64,000 nucleotides of DNA from an uncultured Chromatiaceae bacterium (GCA_937978655.1 CALJUX010000023.1:62001-126000); one strand, 5' to 3'; shown: positions 8,498-17,564, counted from the stretch's first letter. The notes: generated from the sequence alone by a model not told the origin. Made by a program: numbers and translations.

Positions 8498-9628
8498 TCA
8501 GGGCGTGTAGCGCACGCCCAATACCAGCGACTGGCTGGCGCCTGTTACCTCAGGGACATTGCCGGGAATTTGCTGGTCATGTGCATACGCCAGCCAGGCA
8601 AATGCCATGGCTTCAACCCAATCCGGATGTACTCCCAAAGCTTCTGTGGTTTTAATCTGACACTGCGGCAGCAATGCTGCCAAATCCTGCAGCAACACGG
8701 CGTTATGCGCGCCGCCGCCACAGACATAAATCTCCGACACCACAAAGCGGCTGACCGCCAACGCAATAGTGCCGGCAGTAAAGCGGCTTAAGGTGCGCTG
8801 GACATCGGCAGGGGCGGGCATGATGCCGTCCAGCTGTTGCCGTTGTTGTAAGCGTTGCTCCAGCCACTGCAGCTGAAAATATTCGCGGCCGGTACTCTTA
8901 GGGCCAGTCTGCTGGAAATATGGGTCGCTCAGTAACAGGCCTAGTAACGCGGCATCGAGCTGACCGCTCGCCGCATAACTGCCATTGGCATCAAAAGCCT
9001 GGCCTTGCTGCAACTCAATCCAGGTATCGAGCAGGCAATTACCGGGGCCGGTATCAAAGCCCTGAATTTGCTGATGCGGTAATAACAGCGTGATATTGGC
9101 GATGCCACCAATATTCAGAATGCAGCGGCCTTGATCACGGGCTGCGAAAATCGCTTGATGAAAAGCCGGCACTAAAGGCGCGCCCTGGCCGCCATAGGCG
9201 ATATCTTTGCGGCGAAAATCGGCGATGACCGGGATTTGCGTCAACATGGCAAGTCGATGCTGGTCGCCAATCTGATAACTAAAGGGCTGGCGGGCGTTCG
9301 GCCTGTGCCGGATCGTCTGACCGTGGCAGCCGATCGCGCGGATCCTTGAAGGATCAATCTGTGCTTGTTGCAACAGTTGCTGCACCGCAGCAGCGTAACA
9401 GTCGGCCAGATCGGCTTCAGCCAGACCCAGCCGTTCAATTTCATTGGCGCCAGGCTGAGCTAAAAGTGCTAATTCTGCTTTTAATTCAGCAGGGTAGGGC
9501 AGGCATAAGCTATGAACAAGTTTTGGGTAAGCCGGAGAGAAATCAACCAGCACCACATCAACACCATCCAGGCTGGTGCCTGACATGATGCCGATGTAGA
9601 GGGTTTCATTCGAATAGTCGGTAGTCAC
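8498..9628 (-). CDS. anmK: Anhydro-N-acetylmuramic acid kinase
   Basis: A 376-residue cytoplasmic kinase that converts recycled 1,6-anhydro-MurNAc to MurNAc-6-phosphate. The N-terminal GIMSGTSLDGVDVVLVDF block, GCHGQTIRHRP, GGIANITLL and GPGNCLLD motifs are those of the AnmK branch of the ASKHA superfamily. Normal length. It follows the M23 endopeptidase gene by 6 bases, so cell-wall cleavage and recycling genes share a transcript. Confidence 0.96.
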   Translation of the reverse strand: MTTDYSNETLYIGIMSGTSLDGVDVVLVDFSPAYPKLVHSLCLPYPAELKAELALLAQPGANEIERLGLAEADLADCYAAAVQQLLQQAQIDPSRIRAIGCHGQTIRHRPNARQPFSYQIGDQHRLAMLTQIPVIADFRRKDIAYGGQGAPLVPAFHQAIFAARDQGRCILNIGGIANITLLLPHQQIQGFDTGPGNCLLDTWIELQQGQAFDANGSYAASGQLDAALLGLLLSDPYFQQTGPKSTGREYFQLQWLEQRLQQRQQLDGIMPAPADVQRTLSRFTAGTIALAVSRFVVSEIYVCGGGAHNAVLLQDLAALLPQCQIKTTEALGVHPDWVEAMAFAWLAYAHDQQIPGNVPEVTGASQSLVLGVRYTP

Positions 9629-9634
9629 AACCGG

Positions 9635-10939
9635 TTATTGGTTAGCAGCCAGAACCACACGCTCATGCGCTTTGAGCTGGGCGATTTGCTGTTTGGCGTT
9701 TTTGGTAAATTCAACACGGGCGACGCCTTGCAGCGGTTCGGCTTGTGGCAGTTTCACTGTACGTGGATTACGGTGCACACCGCCGACCATAAATTCGTAG
9801 TGCAGATGCGCACCAGTCACACGGCCAGTTGCGCCTAAACGACCGACGATATCACCTTGCTTGACTTTGTCGCCACGTTTGACGTCGCGTTTAGACAAGT
9901 GCAGGTATTTGGTGACGATACCGTTTGAGTGTTGGATCACCACGTAGTTACCGTTGGCGCCTTTCATCGAAGATTCAATTACTTTGCCATCGCCAGCCGC
10001 CATAATTGGCGTACCCATTGGCGCTACATAATCAACACCGTTGTGCGCTTTGATTTTACCAAGGACCGGATGTAAACGACGGGGATTAAAATTGGAACTG
10101 ACATAGCGGAAGTTGACTGGTGCACGCAAGAAGGCCTGTCGCATTGAACCGCCATCCGGCTTGTAGAAGTTGCCGTCGGTATGACGCACAGCCTGATACA
10201 GCTGGCCCTGGTTCTGGAATTGAGCTGCGACTATAGCGCCGTTACCGATAAACTGGCCTTCGGCATACTGGCGTTCGAACATCACGCTGAAAGAATCGCC
10301 TGAGCGAATGTCTAACGCGAAGTCGATGTCATAACCGAACACGTTCGCGAGGTCGATAATTTGCGCTTCAGACAAACCGGCGTTCATCGCTGAACCCCAG
10401 AAACTGCCGCTGATAATGCCGGCGACCACTTCGGTGCGAACTTCAATTTCTTTTTGTAGTTGCTTGGCAACAAATTGGTCTTTGTCGTCACGGGTGATCC
10501 GTAACGTTTTTAAATTGCTCAGGTTGTAGCGTAATTCCTGCAGTTTGCCATCTGCGCTCAGACCGAATTCAAGCTGGGCGCCCGGAAACAGACGGGTCAG
10601 GTTTTTCGCGTCTTTGCCGGCGTCTAACACTGCCTGCATGGTTTGTGCGTCAATTTTGGCGCGTTTAAACACAGAACCTAAAATGTCGCCTTTTTTCACT
10701 TCAACAGAGATCCACTCTAACGAGTTGTCTTCGGTTGGAATGGTGGTTTCGGCGGTTTGTGGCAGGGAATCAGTAACAACAGGGACAGCAAGACTGTAAC
10801 GCTTGCCAACTTCTAAACTGGATTTTTCACTGTCTTTGGACGCTTCGGCTTTTTCAGAAGGCAGAAGCAGCGTCACAGATAAAATGGTGGCCAATGTGGC
10901 TATCAGAACACGGTGCGGAGTAGGCAAAGATGAAATCAT
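9635..10939 (-). CDS. mepM: M23 peptidoglycan endopeptidase, MepM-like
   Basis: A 434-residue periplasmic enzyme. A membrane anchor or signal (VLIATLATILSVTLLLPS) precedes an OapA/LysM-like region (about 70-190) and an M23 LytM domain near 290-400. Zinc residues are visible in HNGVDYVAPMG and in GAHLHYEF. MepM cuts D-Ala-mDAP crosslinks to let the sacculus grow. The ATG at 10939 gives a normal signal; the longer frame to 11014 adds residues without a ribosome site. It is divergent from tyrS and drives anmK downstream. Confidence 0.9.
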   Translation of the reverse strand: MISSLPTPHRVLIATLATILSVTLLLPSEKAEASKDSEKSSLEVGKRYSLAVPVVTDSLPQTAETTIPTEDNSLEWISVEVKKGDILGSVFKRAKIDAQTMQAVLDAGKDAKNLTRLFPGAQLEFGLSADGKLQELRYNLSNLKTLRITRDDKDQFVAKQLQKEIEVRTEVVAGIISGSFWGSAMNAGLSEAQIIDLANVFGYDIDFALDIRSGDSFSVMFERQYAEGQFIGNGAIVAAQFQNQGQLYQAVRHTDGNFYKPDGGSMRQAFLRAPVNFRYVSSNFNPRRLHPVLGKIKAHNGVDYVAPMGTPIMAAGDGKVIESSMKGANGNYVVIQHSNGIVTKYLHLSKRDVKRGDKVKQGDIVGRLGATGRVTGAHLHYEFMVGGVHRNPRTVKLPQAEPLQGVARVEFTKNAKQQIAQLKAHERVVLAANQ

Positions 10940-11100
10940 TGAAGGCGCATCTCTTATTATTATGGTTCTTTCCACGTAAAAAATGAGCATATAACGATTT
11001 TTTGCAAGATCCAAGACTTTTGTGCGTTTAATCGGGAGTAATGTTGCAGTAGAATGCGGACTTAGATTTTTAGCTGAAAAAATATCCGGAGAACTGGCGC

Positions 11101-12303
11101 ATGACGCAGTGGCAACAGGCCCTGGCCGAGATCAAGCGGGGCTTAGAAGAGATCCTGCTGGAAGACGAATTAATCGAAAAACTGAAGCAAGGCAAACCGC
11201 TGAAAGTAAAAGCCGGTTTTGATCCAACAGCGCCAGATTTGCACTTAGGCCACACGGTCCTGATCAATAAATTACGCACTTTCCAGCGACTCGGTCACGA
11301 AGTCATTTTCCTGATCGGTGATTTCACCGGCATGATTGGTGACCCAACCGGCAAAAACGTCACCCGTAAGCCTTTAACACGTGAAGACGTACTGGCGAAT
11401 GCGAAGACTTATCAGGATCAGGTGTTTAAGATCCTGGATCCGGCGAAAACCCGCATTGCTTTTAACTCCGAATGGATGGAAAAACTCGGCGCCGCCGGCA
11501 TGATCAAACTGGCAGCGCGCCAGACCGTCGCCCGCATGCTGGAACGCGACGACTTCAAAAAGCGTTACGCCAACAATCAATCCATCGCTATTCATGAATT
11601 TTTATATCCGCTGGTGCAAGGCTGGGATTCTGTCGCCTTAGAAGCCGACATCGAAATGGGCGGCACAGATCAGCGTTTTAACCTGCTGATGGGCCGCGAG
11701 CTGCAAAAAGATGAAGGCCAGCGTCCGCAAACGGTATTAATGGTGCCGCTGCTGGAAGGTCTGGACGGTGTGCAGAAGATGTCGAAATCACTCGGCAACT
11801 ATATTGGCATCACCGACAGCCCAACGGAAATGTTTGGCAAAGTGATGTCGATCTCGGACGACCTGATGTGGCGTTATTACGACTTGCTGAGCTTCCGTGC
11901 TATTGAAGAGATTGCCGCGCTGAAACAACAAGCTGCGGAAGGCCGCAATCCACGCGACATCAAAATCGAACTGGCGAAAGAAATCATCGCCCGTTTCCAC
12001 TCTGATGCCGATGCCGAAGCTGCGCATCAGGATTTTATCCAGCGTTTTTCTAAAAACGCCTTACCGGATGACATCCCGGAACTGACGTTGACTATCGAAG
12101 GCGACAACCTGCCGATCGCCCAGCTGTTAAAAGAAGCCGGCCTGGTGGAAAGCACTTCAGAAGCGCTGCGCATGATCAAACAAGGCGCGGTCAAGCTGAA
12201 CGGCGACGTGAAAGTGGAAGACAGCAAGCTGACGTTTGAAAAAGGCTCCAGCACTATTTTCCAGGTCGGTAAACGTAAGTTTGCCAAAGTGACTTTGGCC
12301 TGA
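11101..12303 (+). CDS. tyrS: Tyrosyl-tRNA synthetase
   Basis: A 400-residue class I synthetase that charges tRNA-Tyr. The HIGH-type motif is HLGH at 48-51, KMSKS is at 226-230, and a C-terminal S4 RNA-binding domain starts near residue 335 (EALRMIKQGAVKLNG). The sequence is of the shorter type found in many gammaproteobacteria. GGAG lies 10 bases before the ATG. A strong intrinsic terminator follows. Confidence 0.97.
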   Translation: MTQWQQALAEIKRGLEEILLEDELIEKLKQGKPLKVKAGFDPTAPDLHLGHTVLINKLRTFQRLGHEVIFLIGDFTGMIGDPTGKNVTRKPLTREDVLANAKTYQDQVFKILDPAKTRIAFNSEWMEKLGAAGMIKLAARQTVARMLERDDFKKRYANNQSIAIHEFLYPLVQGWDSVALEADIEMGGTDQRFNLLMGRELQKDEGQRPQTVLMVPLLEGLDGVQKMSKSLGNYIGITDSPTEMFGKVMSISDDLMWRYYDLLSFRAIEEIAALKQQAAEGRNPRDIKIELAKEIIARFHSDADAEAAHQDFIQRFSKNALPDDIPELTLTIEGDNLPIAQLLKEAGLVESTSEALRMIKQGAVKLNGDVKVEDSKLTFEKGSSTIFQVGKRKFAKVTLA

Positions 12304-12335
12304 TCCACTTAAGATCTAAGGATCCTGTCTTAGTA

Positions 12336-12362
12336 TAAAAACCGCCTCCGGGCGGTTTTTTT
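12336..12362 (+). terminator. Intrinsic terminator of tyrS
   Basis: A stem AAAACCGCC / GGCGGTTTT with a TCCG loop is followed by a run of seven T. It lies 33 bases after the tyrS stop. Confidence 0.9.
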
Positions 12363-12392
12363 ATGTACAGGATGTACGGTATGCCGCAAATG
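12363..12392. repeat. Terminator-linked short repeat, copy 1
   Basis: A 30-base sequence beginning ATGTACAGGAT directly after the T-run of the tyrS terminator. It matches 26 of 30 bases of a second copy at 37566-37595, which also directly follows a terminator. The start contains a small inverted repeat GTACA-GGA-TGTAC. Function unknown. Confidence 0.6.
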
Positions 12393-12453
12393 CAGGAGCA
12401 ATTTGTGGCGATTAAGCGCTGAAAAATCCGACAATTCGCTTGCAGTCAGATCC

Positions 12454-12490
12454 AATGCGATCTAATGTGATATTAAATTGATATCACATT
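12454..12490. promoter_or_regulatory. Operator-like array before the SPFH/Arc operon
   Basis: A perfect 10-base inverted repeat AATGTGATAT / ATATCACATT with a 7-base spacer occupies 12464-12490 and ends one base before the ribosome site of the SPFH gene. A third half-site, AATGCGAT, stands 10 bases upstream in direct orientation (12454-12461). Spacing of about one helical turn between direct half-sites suits tandem ribbon-helix-helix dimers, and the operon encodes such a protein. Autoregulation is inferred. Confidence 0.6.
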
Positions 12491-12500
12491 GAGGTGAGTT

Positions 12501-13358
12501 ATGCTGAAAGAAACGCGGGCGCAGGCCAAATCAGGTTTTTCGACGTTGTTTGTGTTACTCGTGCTGCAGATTGCGTCTGTGGTAATGGTGCTGACGATGC
12601 CGCCGTTGTTAAAAGTGCTGGCGTTGCTGGCCGGGATTGTGGTGTTTATCTGCTGGTTTGGCTTTTATATGGTGCAGCCGAATCAGTCGGCGGTGCTGCA
12701 GTTATTTGGCCGTTATGTCGGTACCGACTTTGAAAATGGTCTGCGCTGGGCCAATCCGTTTTACAGCAAACAAAAAGTCAGCCTGCGGGTGCGCAACTTT
12801 GAAAGCAGTAAATTAAAGGTCAATGACCACGCTGGTAATCCGGTCGATATCGCCGCAGTGGTGGTATGGAAAGTAGTCGACAGCGCCGAAGCGGTATTTG
12901 AAGTAGAAGATTACGAGAACTTTGTCAGCATCCAAAGCGAAGCCGCCATTCGTTATCTGGCCTCCAGTTATCCGTATGAAGCAGAAAAAGACCACGATAT
13001 CAGCCTGCGCAGCAGCGGCAGCGACATTACTGATTTGCTGCGCACTGAGATCCAAAACCGCCTGCATAAAGCCGGTGTCGAGGTGATCGAAGCGCGCATC
13101 AGCCATCTGGCCTATGCGCAGGAGATCGCCAGTGCCATGTTACAGCGTCAGCAAGCGCGGGCTGTGGTGATGGCGCGTCAGCAGATTGTTGAAGGCGCGG
13201 TTGGTATGGTTGAAATGGCGCTGCAGCGTTTGTCGGAAAAAGACGTGGTGCAGCTTGATGAAGAACGCAAAGCGGCGATGGTCAGCAATCTGCTGGTGGT
13301 GCTGTGTGGCGATCACAGTGTGTCGCCGGTGATTAATACCGGTACTATTTATTCTTAA
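12501..13358 (+). CDS. SPFH/Band 7 domain membrane protein
   Basis: A 285-residue protein with two hydrophobic N-terminal segments (about 15-35 and 38-57), then a Band 7/SPFH domain (QPNQSAVLQLFGRYVGTDFENGLRWANPFY) and a charged helical tail from about 200 rich in Gln/Arg/Ala. SPFH proteins form membrane-bound ring assemblies that organise proteases or membrane domains; the role of this subfamily is not settled. GAGGTGA lies directly upstream of the ATG. It is paired with an Arc-like DNA-binding gene 11 bases downstream, an unusual partner for a scaffold protein. Confidence 0.85.
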   Translation: MLKETRAQAKSGFSTLFVLLVLQIASVVMVLTMPPLLKVLALLAGIVVFICWFGFYMVQPNQSAVLQLFGRYVGTDFENGLRWANPFYSKQKVSLRVRNFESSKLKVNDHAGNPVDIAAVVVWKVVDSAEAVFEVEDYENFVSIQSEAAIRYLASSYPYEAEKDHDISLRSSGSDITDLLRTEIQNRLHKAGVEVIEARISHLAYAQEIASAMLQRQQARAVVMARQQIVEGAVGMVEMALQRLSEKDVVQLDEERKAAMVSNLLVVLCGDHSVSPVINTGTIYS

Positions 13359-13369
13359 AAAGGTGAGTC

Positions 13370-13573
13370 GTGGCTAAAAAAGCTTTTGCGCTGCGTATTG
13401 ATGAGCACATGCTGTCGGCGTTACAGCGCTGGGCGGACGATGAGTTTCGCAGCGTGAACGGGCAAATCGAGTTTTTGCTGCACGATGCGTTGCTAAAAGC
13501 CGGCCGGATGCCGAAAAAAACGCCTGATCACATTGCGGATGCCGAACCGGAGCCGCCGCCGGCAGCAGATTGA
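13370..13573 (+). CDS. Arc-like ribbon-helix-helix DNA-binding protein
   Basis: A 67-residue protein read from a GTG with AGGTGA upstream. The layout is beta strand (KAFALRI), helix A (EHMLSALQRWADDE) and helix B after RSVNGQIEFLL. The RSVN segment and the KAGR end of helix B closely resemble phage P22 Arc. A Pro/Glu-rich tail follows. It is probably a dimeric repressor of its own operon acting at the repeats at 12454-12490. It could instead couple the SPFH protein to DNA. No toxin-like gene is adjacent. Confidence 0.8.
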   Translation: MAKKAFALRIDEHMLSALQRWADDEFRSVNGQIEFLLHDALLKAGRMPKKTPDHIADAEPEPPPAAD

Positions 13574-13595
13574 ATGGCTGTTGTCACAAAAACGC

Positions 13596-13631
13596 AAAAG
13601 CCGCAGCAAAGATATCTTTGCTGCGGCTTTT
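13596..13631. terminator. Bidirectional terminator between the arc-like gene and panC
   Basis: A perfect 36-base palindrome: AAAAGCCGCAGCAAAGAT meets its own complement with no spacer, so the A-run and T-run serve both strands. It can end the SPFH/Arc operon on the plus strand and the pan operon on the minus strand. A smaller repeat ACAGAG/CTCTGT follows at 13634-13650. Confidence 0.85.
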
Positions 13632-13678
13632 CTACAGAGTGCGTCTCTGTTCTCAATTTAACATGCAGAATTAAGAGC

Positions 13679-14521
13679 TCAGACTTCCAGATTATCAATC
13701 AGCCGGGTAGTGCCCAAATAAGCCGCCAGTAAAATCACTAACGGCTTGCTGTTACTGTCGGCCAGCTCCAGCGTCTGACGGTCACAGATGTGAATGTAAT
13801 CCGGCCGGAAACCAGCCTGACTCAGGGTATCTGCCGCTTGTTGTTCCAGCGCGCGGAAATCGGCAAAGCCGTGGCTGATTTGCTGGCGCAGCCATTGCAG
13901 TTGCTGATAAATCAGCGGTGCTTTGGCACGGGCTTCCACAGATAAATAACCATTGCGTGAACTGAGTGCCAGACCATCAGCGGCGCGCTCGGTATCAATC
14001 CCGATGATTTCAATCGGGAACGACAAATCAGTGGTGAGCTGACGGATCACCGCCAGTTGCTGATAGTCTTTTTTGCCAAACAGCGCGATGTCAGGCTGCA
14101 CCAGATTAAACAGTTTGCTGACGATAGTAGCAACACCACGGAAATGGCCAGGCCGGCTGGCACCACAATGCTGGTCGCCCACTTTCGGTACTTCCACCGC
14201 AGTTTGTGCTTCAAGGCCACGTGGATAAATCAGTTCCGGCGTGGGCGTAAATACGGCATCCGCCTGGTGTTCGGTCAGGCCAGCGCAGTCTTCGGTTAAA
14301 GTCCGTGGGTAACTTGCCAAATCTTCGTTGGCACCAAACTGCAGCGGATTAACAAAAATCGACACAATAACCCGGTCGGCGCGCTGACGGGCTTCGTCGA
14401 CCAGCTTAAAATGGCCGGAGTGTAAATTGCCCATCGTTGGTACAAAAGCCACGGTCTGACCAGCCTGACGCCAGGCCCGGACCGTCGCGCGTAACATTTT
14501 AATATCAGAGATCACCAGCAT
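13679..14521 (-). CDS. panC: Pantothenate synthetase
   Basis: A 280-residue cytoplasmic ligase that joins pantoate and beta-alanine with ATP. The nucleotidyltransferase HxGH-type motif is in VPTMGNLHSGHFKLV; the FVNPLQFGANEDLASYPRT and GASRPGHFRGVATIV segments form the active site. It follows panB by 15 bases on the minus strand and is the last gene of the dksA-to-panC cluster before a bidirectional terminator. Confidence 0.97.
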   Translation of the reverse strand: MLVISDIKMLRATVRAWRQAGQTVAFVPTMGNLHSGHFKLVDEARQRADRVIVSIFVNPLQFGANEDLASYPRTLTEDCAGLTEHQADAVFTPTPELIYPRGLEAQTAVEVPKVGDQHCGASRPGHFRGVATIVSKLFNLVQPDIALFGKKDYQQLAVIRQLTTDLSFPIEIIGIDTERAADGLALSSRNGYLSVEARAKAPLIYQQLQWLRQQISHGFADFRALEQQAADTLSQAGFRPDYIHICDRQTLELADSNSKPLVILLAAYLGTTRLIDNLEV

Positions 14522-14536
14522 CAGAAGGCTCCCGTA

Positions 14537-15328
14537 TCAGAAACTATGCTCAGGGCCAGGAAAGGCCGCACCTTTCACATCCGCGACAAATTTGCTGATG
14601 GCTTTTTTGATATCCCCGGTTTCCTGCAGGAAGTTTTTGGAAAACTTCGGAATATAACCGCTACTGATCCCGAGTAAATCGTGCATCACCAGCACCTGAC
14701 CGTCGGTGACCACACCAGCGCCAATACCAATGACCGGAATACGCAGCGCTTTGCTGATGCGTTCGGCCAGTAAAGTTGGGATACATTCGACCACTAACAG
14801 CTGGCAACCGGCCTGCTCCAGCGCGATGGCCTGCTGCAGGATATGTTCAGCGGCGGCATCGTCGCGGCCCTGCACTTTAAAACCACCAAATACATGCACG
14901 GATTGCGGCGTCAGACCAATATGGCCACAGACCGGCACACCGCGTTCAGTCAGGGCTTTGATGGTGGGTAGCAGAAACTCGCCGCCTTCCATTTTCACCA
15001 TATTGGCGCCGGCCTGCATCATTGGGGTGACGTTGGCAAACGCCTGCTCCATGGTCGCATAGCTCATAAAAGGCATGTCGGCGATGATAAAGGCTTGTGG
15101 CGCGCCCGCGCGTACGCAGCGGGTGTGGTAAGCGATTTGTTCCACGGTAACCGGTAGGGTGTCGGGTTGGCCTTGTAACACCATACCCAGTGAGTCGCCG
15201 ACTAATAAAGTCTCAACGCCACTGTCGGCGAACAATTTGGCAAAACTGGCGTCGTAGGCCGTCAGCATAGTGATTTTTTCACCTTGCTGTTTCATTTTCA
15301 GCAAAGTTGCAGTGGTAATTTTTGCCAT
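14537..15328 (-). CDS. panB: 3-methyl-2-oxobutanoate hydroxymethyltransferase
   Basis: A 263-residue enzyme that makes ketopantoate from 2-oxoisovalerate and methylene-tetrahydrofolate, the first committed step to pantothenate. Family motifs include TAYDASFAKLFADSGVETLLVGDSLGM, the metal-binding Asp in FIIADMPF, and GIGAG. It lies between folK (92-base gap) and panC, the same order as in E. coli. Confidence 0.97.
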   Translation of the reverse strand: MAKITTATLLKMKQQGEKITMLTAYDASFAKLFADSGVETLLVGDSLGMVLQGQPDTLPVTVEQIAYHTRCVRAGAPQAFIIADMPFMSYATMEQAFANVTPMMQAGANMVKMEGGEFLLPTIKALTERGVPVCGHIGLTPQSVHVFGGFKVQGRDDAAAEHILQQAIALEQAGCQLLVVECIPTLLAERISKALRIPVIGIGAGVVTDGQVLVMHDLLGISSGYIPKFSKNFLQETGDIKKAISKFVADVKGAAFPGPEHSF

Positions 15329-15420
15329 GATGCTCTCATCCGACCATTAAAAAATCCGCGCGCAAGATGGCATATTCAGCCTGGTGCTGCAAGCATCAGA
15401 TGGCGCAAAAACGCCGGATC

Positions 15421-15915
15421 TCAGGCTTGCGGCGGCGCCAGGATCGTCAACTCGTTACGCGGTACATGAACAGCAATGGCTGTCAGGCTGCCATGCCCGG
15501 GAATTTCCAGATCTGGCGCCAGTTCCAGCAAAGGGTAGACCACGAATTCGCGTTGGTGCAGGCCATAATGCGGCACTGTCAGGCGTGTGGTCGAGATCCG
15601 CTGGTCACCGTACAGCAGAATATCCAAATCCAAAGTGCGTGGGCCCCAACGTTGATCTTTACGCTGCCGGCCCTGTTCCAGCTCAATGCGCTGCAATTGG
15701 TCCAACAACGCTTCCGGCGCTAACCGGGTATCCAGCGCCGCAACCGCATTGACATAATCCGGCTGGTCCTGCGGCCCCATCGGTTTGGAGCCGTAGAAGC
15801 TGCTGACCGCCGCCAGCTGGCTTTGCGGTAACTGCATCAACGCGTTGACCGCTTGCTGCAGTTGTTGCAGCGGCGCGTCGAGATTGGCACCAAGGCCGAG
15901 ATACACCCGGATCAT
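15421..15915 (-). CDS. folK: HPPK, folate biosynthesis pyrophosphokinase
   Basis: A 164-residue enzyme (2-amino-4-hydroxy-6-hydroxymethyldihydropteridine pyrophosphokinase) that activates the pterin for dihydropteroate synthesis. Family segments: YLGLGANLDAP, the RWGPRTLDLDILLYG block with metal-binding Asp residues, and PHYGLHQREFVVYPL. It overlaps the pcnB stop by 4 bases. Confidence 0.95.
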   Translation of the reverse strand: MIRVYLGLGANLDAPLQQLQQAVNALMQLPQSQLAAVSSFYGSKPMGPQDQPDYVNAVAALDTRLAPEALLDQLQRIELEQGRQRKDQRWGPRTLDLDILLYGDQRISTTRLTVPHYGLHQREFVVYPLLELAPDLEIPGHGSLTAIAVHVPRNELTILAPPQA

Positions 15916-17564
15916 GCCTGATCGGCCGCCGGTTTACGCCGTACTGGCTTGCGTTTACGCCGTGGTTTGCGTGGCTCCAGGCCTTCTTTACCTAAATCCA
16001 GCACCAGCTCTTCGCGCTCTGCGTCATCGGCGTTGACAAATTGCTGCCACCACAACGCCAGTTCAGCCAGCTGACCGCCCTCGGCTTTGGCGCGCAGTTG
16101 CATAAAATCAAAAGCCCCGCGGAATTTCGGTAACTCCATCAGTTTAAAGGCGCGTCGGCCGGCCCGTTTACCGAGGCGGCCCTGCAGCGACCACAAGTCG
16201 CGCACTACCAGCGTAAAACGTTTTGGAATGCCGATAGTGCGGACCAGGTCGTCCAGCACTTCGGTCATGGCGATATTCAGCGCGTCAATGTCATTCAGGC
16301 CACTTTCAATCAGCAGTGTTTGCATCCGCAGCTCGACCGGATACCACAACAACGCCGCGTAAATAAAGGCCGGTGTGACCGGTTTATCTTGTGCCACCCG
16401 TTCGTCGGTGTCCTGCAGCGCATTGGTAATAAGGTTAAAGACTTTACCTTCGCTGTCTTGCTTCAGCACTTTGTGCACTTGCGGCAGCAACTGTTTCAGA
16501 ATGCCGAGGTCGCGCATCATCACAAAGTTATCAAAGGCTTTGCCGGCCATCAGCAATTTCAGCGATTCGTCAAATAAACGCGCTGCCGGGATGTTTTTCA
16601 GCAAAACTGCAAGTTCCGGAATCAACGCCGCAGTCGCAGGCGCCAGATCCATATTCAGTTTGGTGGCAAAGCGGATGGCGCGCAGAATCCGCACCGGATC
16701 TTCGCGGTAGCGCGTTTCCGGGTCGCCAATCAGTTCAATTTTGCGCTGCTGAATGGCTTCAACGCCATTGGCAAAATCGTAGATGGCGAAATCACGCACG
16801 CTGTAATACAGCGCATTAATACTGAAATCGCGGCGTTCAGCGTCTTCTTCGATAGTGCCGTAGACGTTATCCCGCAGAATTTGACCGTGGTCAGAGCGCA
16901 CGCCTGCCGGGATGTTTTCTTCTTCTTCACCACCGCTGTGATGGCCGCGGAAGGTCGCCACTTCAATCACTTCACGGCCAAATACGACATGGGCAAGGCG
17001 AAAACGCCGGCCAATCAGCCGACAGTTTTTAAACACTGCCCGCACTTCATCCGGCGTGGCGTTGGTGACGACGTCAAAATCTTTTGGAATAAGGCCGAGT
17101 AATAAATCGCGGATACAACCGCCGACCAGATAGGCTTCAAAACCGGCGTCGTTTAAGCGATACAGCACTTTGAGCGCATTCGGGCTGATGTCTTTGCGCG
17201 AAATATTGTGCTGGTCGCGTGGAATGACCCGCAGCGCCGGCAAAATCGCCGACTGATGGTCCGGGTTCAGTTTAGGGCCCAGATTGCCGCTGTCGCGACG
17301 TGGGCGGGGTGTGTCTCGGGATGAATCATGGCGCGAACGGTCGCCCTGATACGAAGAGTCTTTGTTACGCTCAAAACGCTCACGCGGTGGCCGGCCCGGA
17401 CGGCCATTGTCGTTGCGCTGATACTCAACATTGGTGCGACGTGGCCGACGCTCCGGGGCTGCCGCTGGTTGCTGGGCGTCGGTTTGTTCAACCACGGCTT
17501 CGGTGATGGCTTTGGCTTTTTTGCCGGTGAGCTTACGGCAAAAATCTAACACTCTGGAAATAAT
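15912..17564 (-). CDS. pcnB: Poly(A) polymerase I, probable AUU start
   Basis: A 550-residue enzyme that adds poly(A) tails to RNA and promotes decay. The nucleotidyltransferase core shows LVGGCIRDLLLG, PKDFDVVTNATPDEV and RRFRLAHV, followed by RNA-binding regions and a basic tail ending in repeated KPRRKRK-like clusters. An Arg-rich, low-complexity insert lies near residues 30-90. The first conventional codon is GTG at 17552, but AAGGAG lies 19 bases before it. An ATT at 17564-17562 sits 7 bases from that site and gives the N-terminus I-I-S-R-V-L-D-F-C-R-K, which aligns with E. coli PcnB, itself known to start at AUU. I therefore choose ATT. Confidence 0.93.
   Translation of the reverse strand: MISRVLDFCRKLTGKKAKAITEAVVEQTDAQQPAAAPERRPRRTNVEYQRNDNGRPGRPPRERFERNKDSSYQGDRSRHDSSRDTPRPRRDSGNLGPKLNPDHQSAILPALRVIPRDQHNISRKDISPNALKVLYRLNDAGFEAYLVGGCIRDLLLGLIPKDFDVVTNATPDEVRAVFKNCRLIGRRFRLAHVVFGREVIEVATFRGHHSGGEEEENIPAGVRSDHGQILRDNVYGTIEEDAERRDFSINALYYSVRDFAIYDFANGVEAIQQRKIELIGDPETRYREDPVRILRAIRFATKLNMDLAPATAALIPELAVLLKNIPAARLFDESLKLLMAGKAFDNFVMMRDLGILKQLLPQVHKVLKQDSEGKVFNLITNALQDTDERVAQDKPVTPAFIYAALLWYPVELRMQTLLIESGLNDIDALNIAMTEVLDDLVRTIGIPKRFTLVVRDLWSLQGRLGKRAGRRAFKLMELPKFRGAFDFMQLRAKAEGGQLAELALWWQQFVNADDAEREELVLDLGKEGLEPRKPRRKRKPVRRKPAADQA

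Noticed and set aside
11015..11100. Promoter for tyrS with TAGAAT at 11050-11055
   Set aside because: No acceptable -35 at 16-18 bases was found, so I did not list it as a feature.
13370..13573. Arc-like gene as antitoxin of a toxin-antitoxin pair
   Set aside because: Its only operon partner is an SPFH membrane protein of 285 residues with no toxin features.
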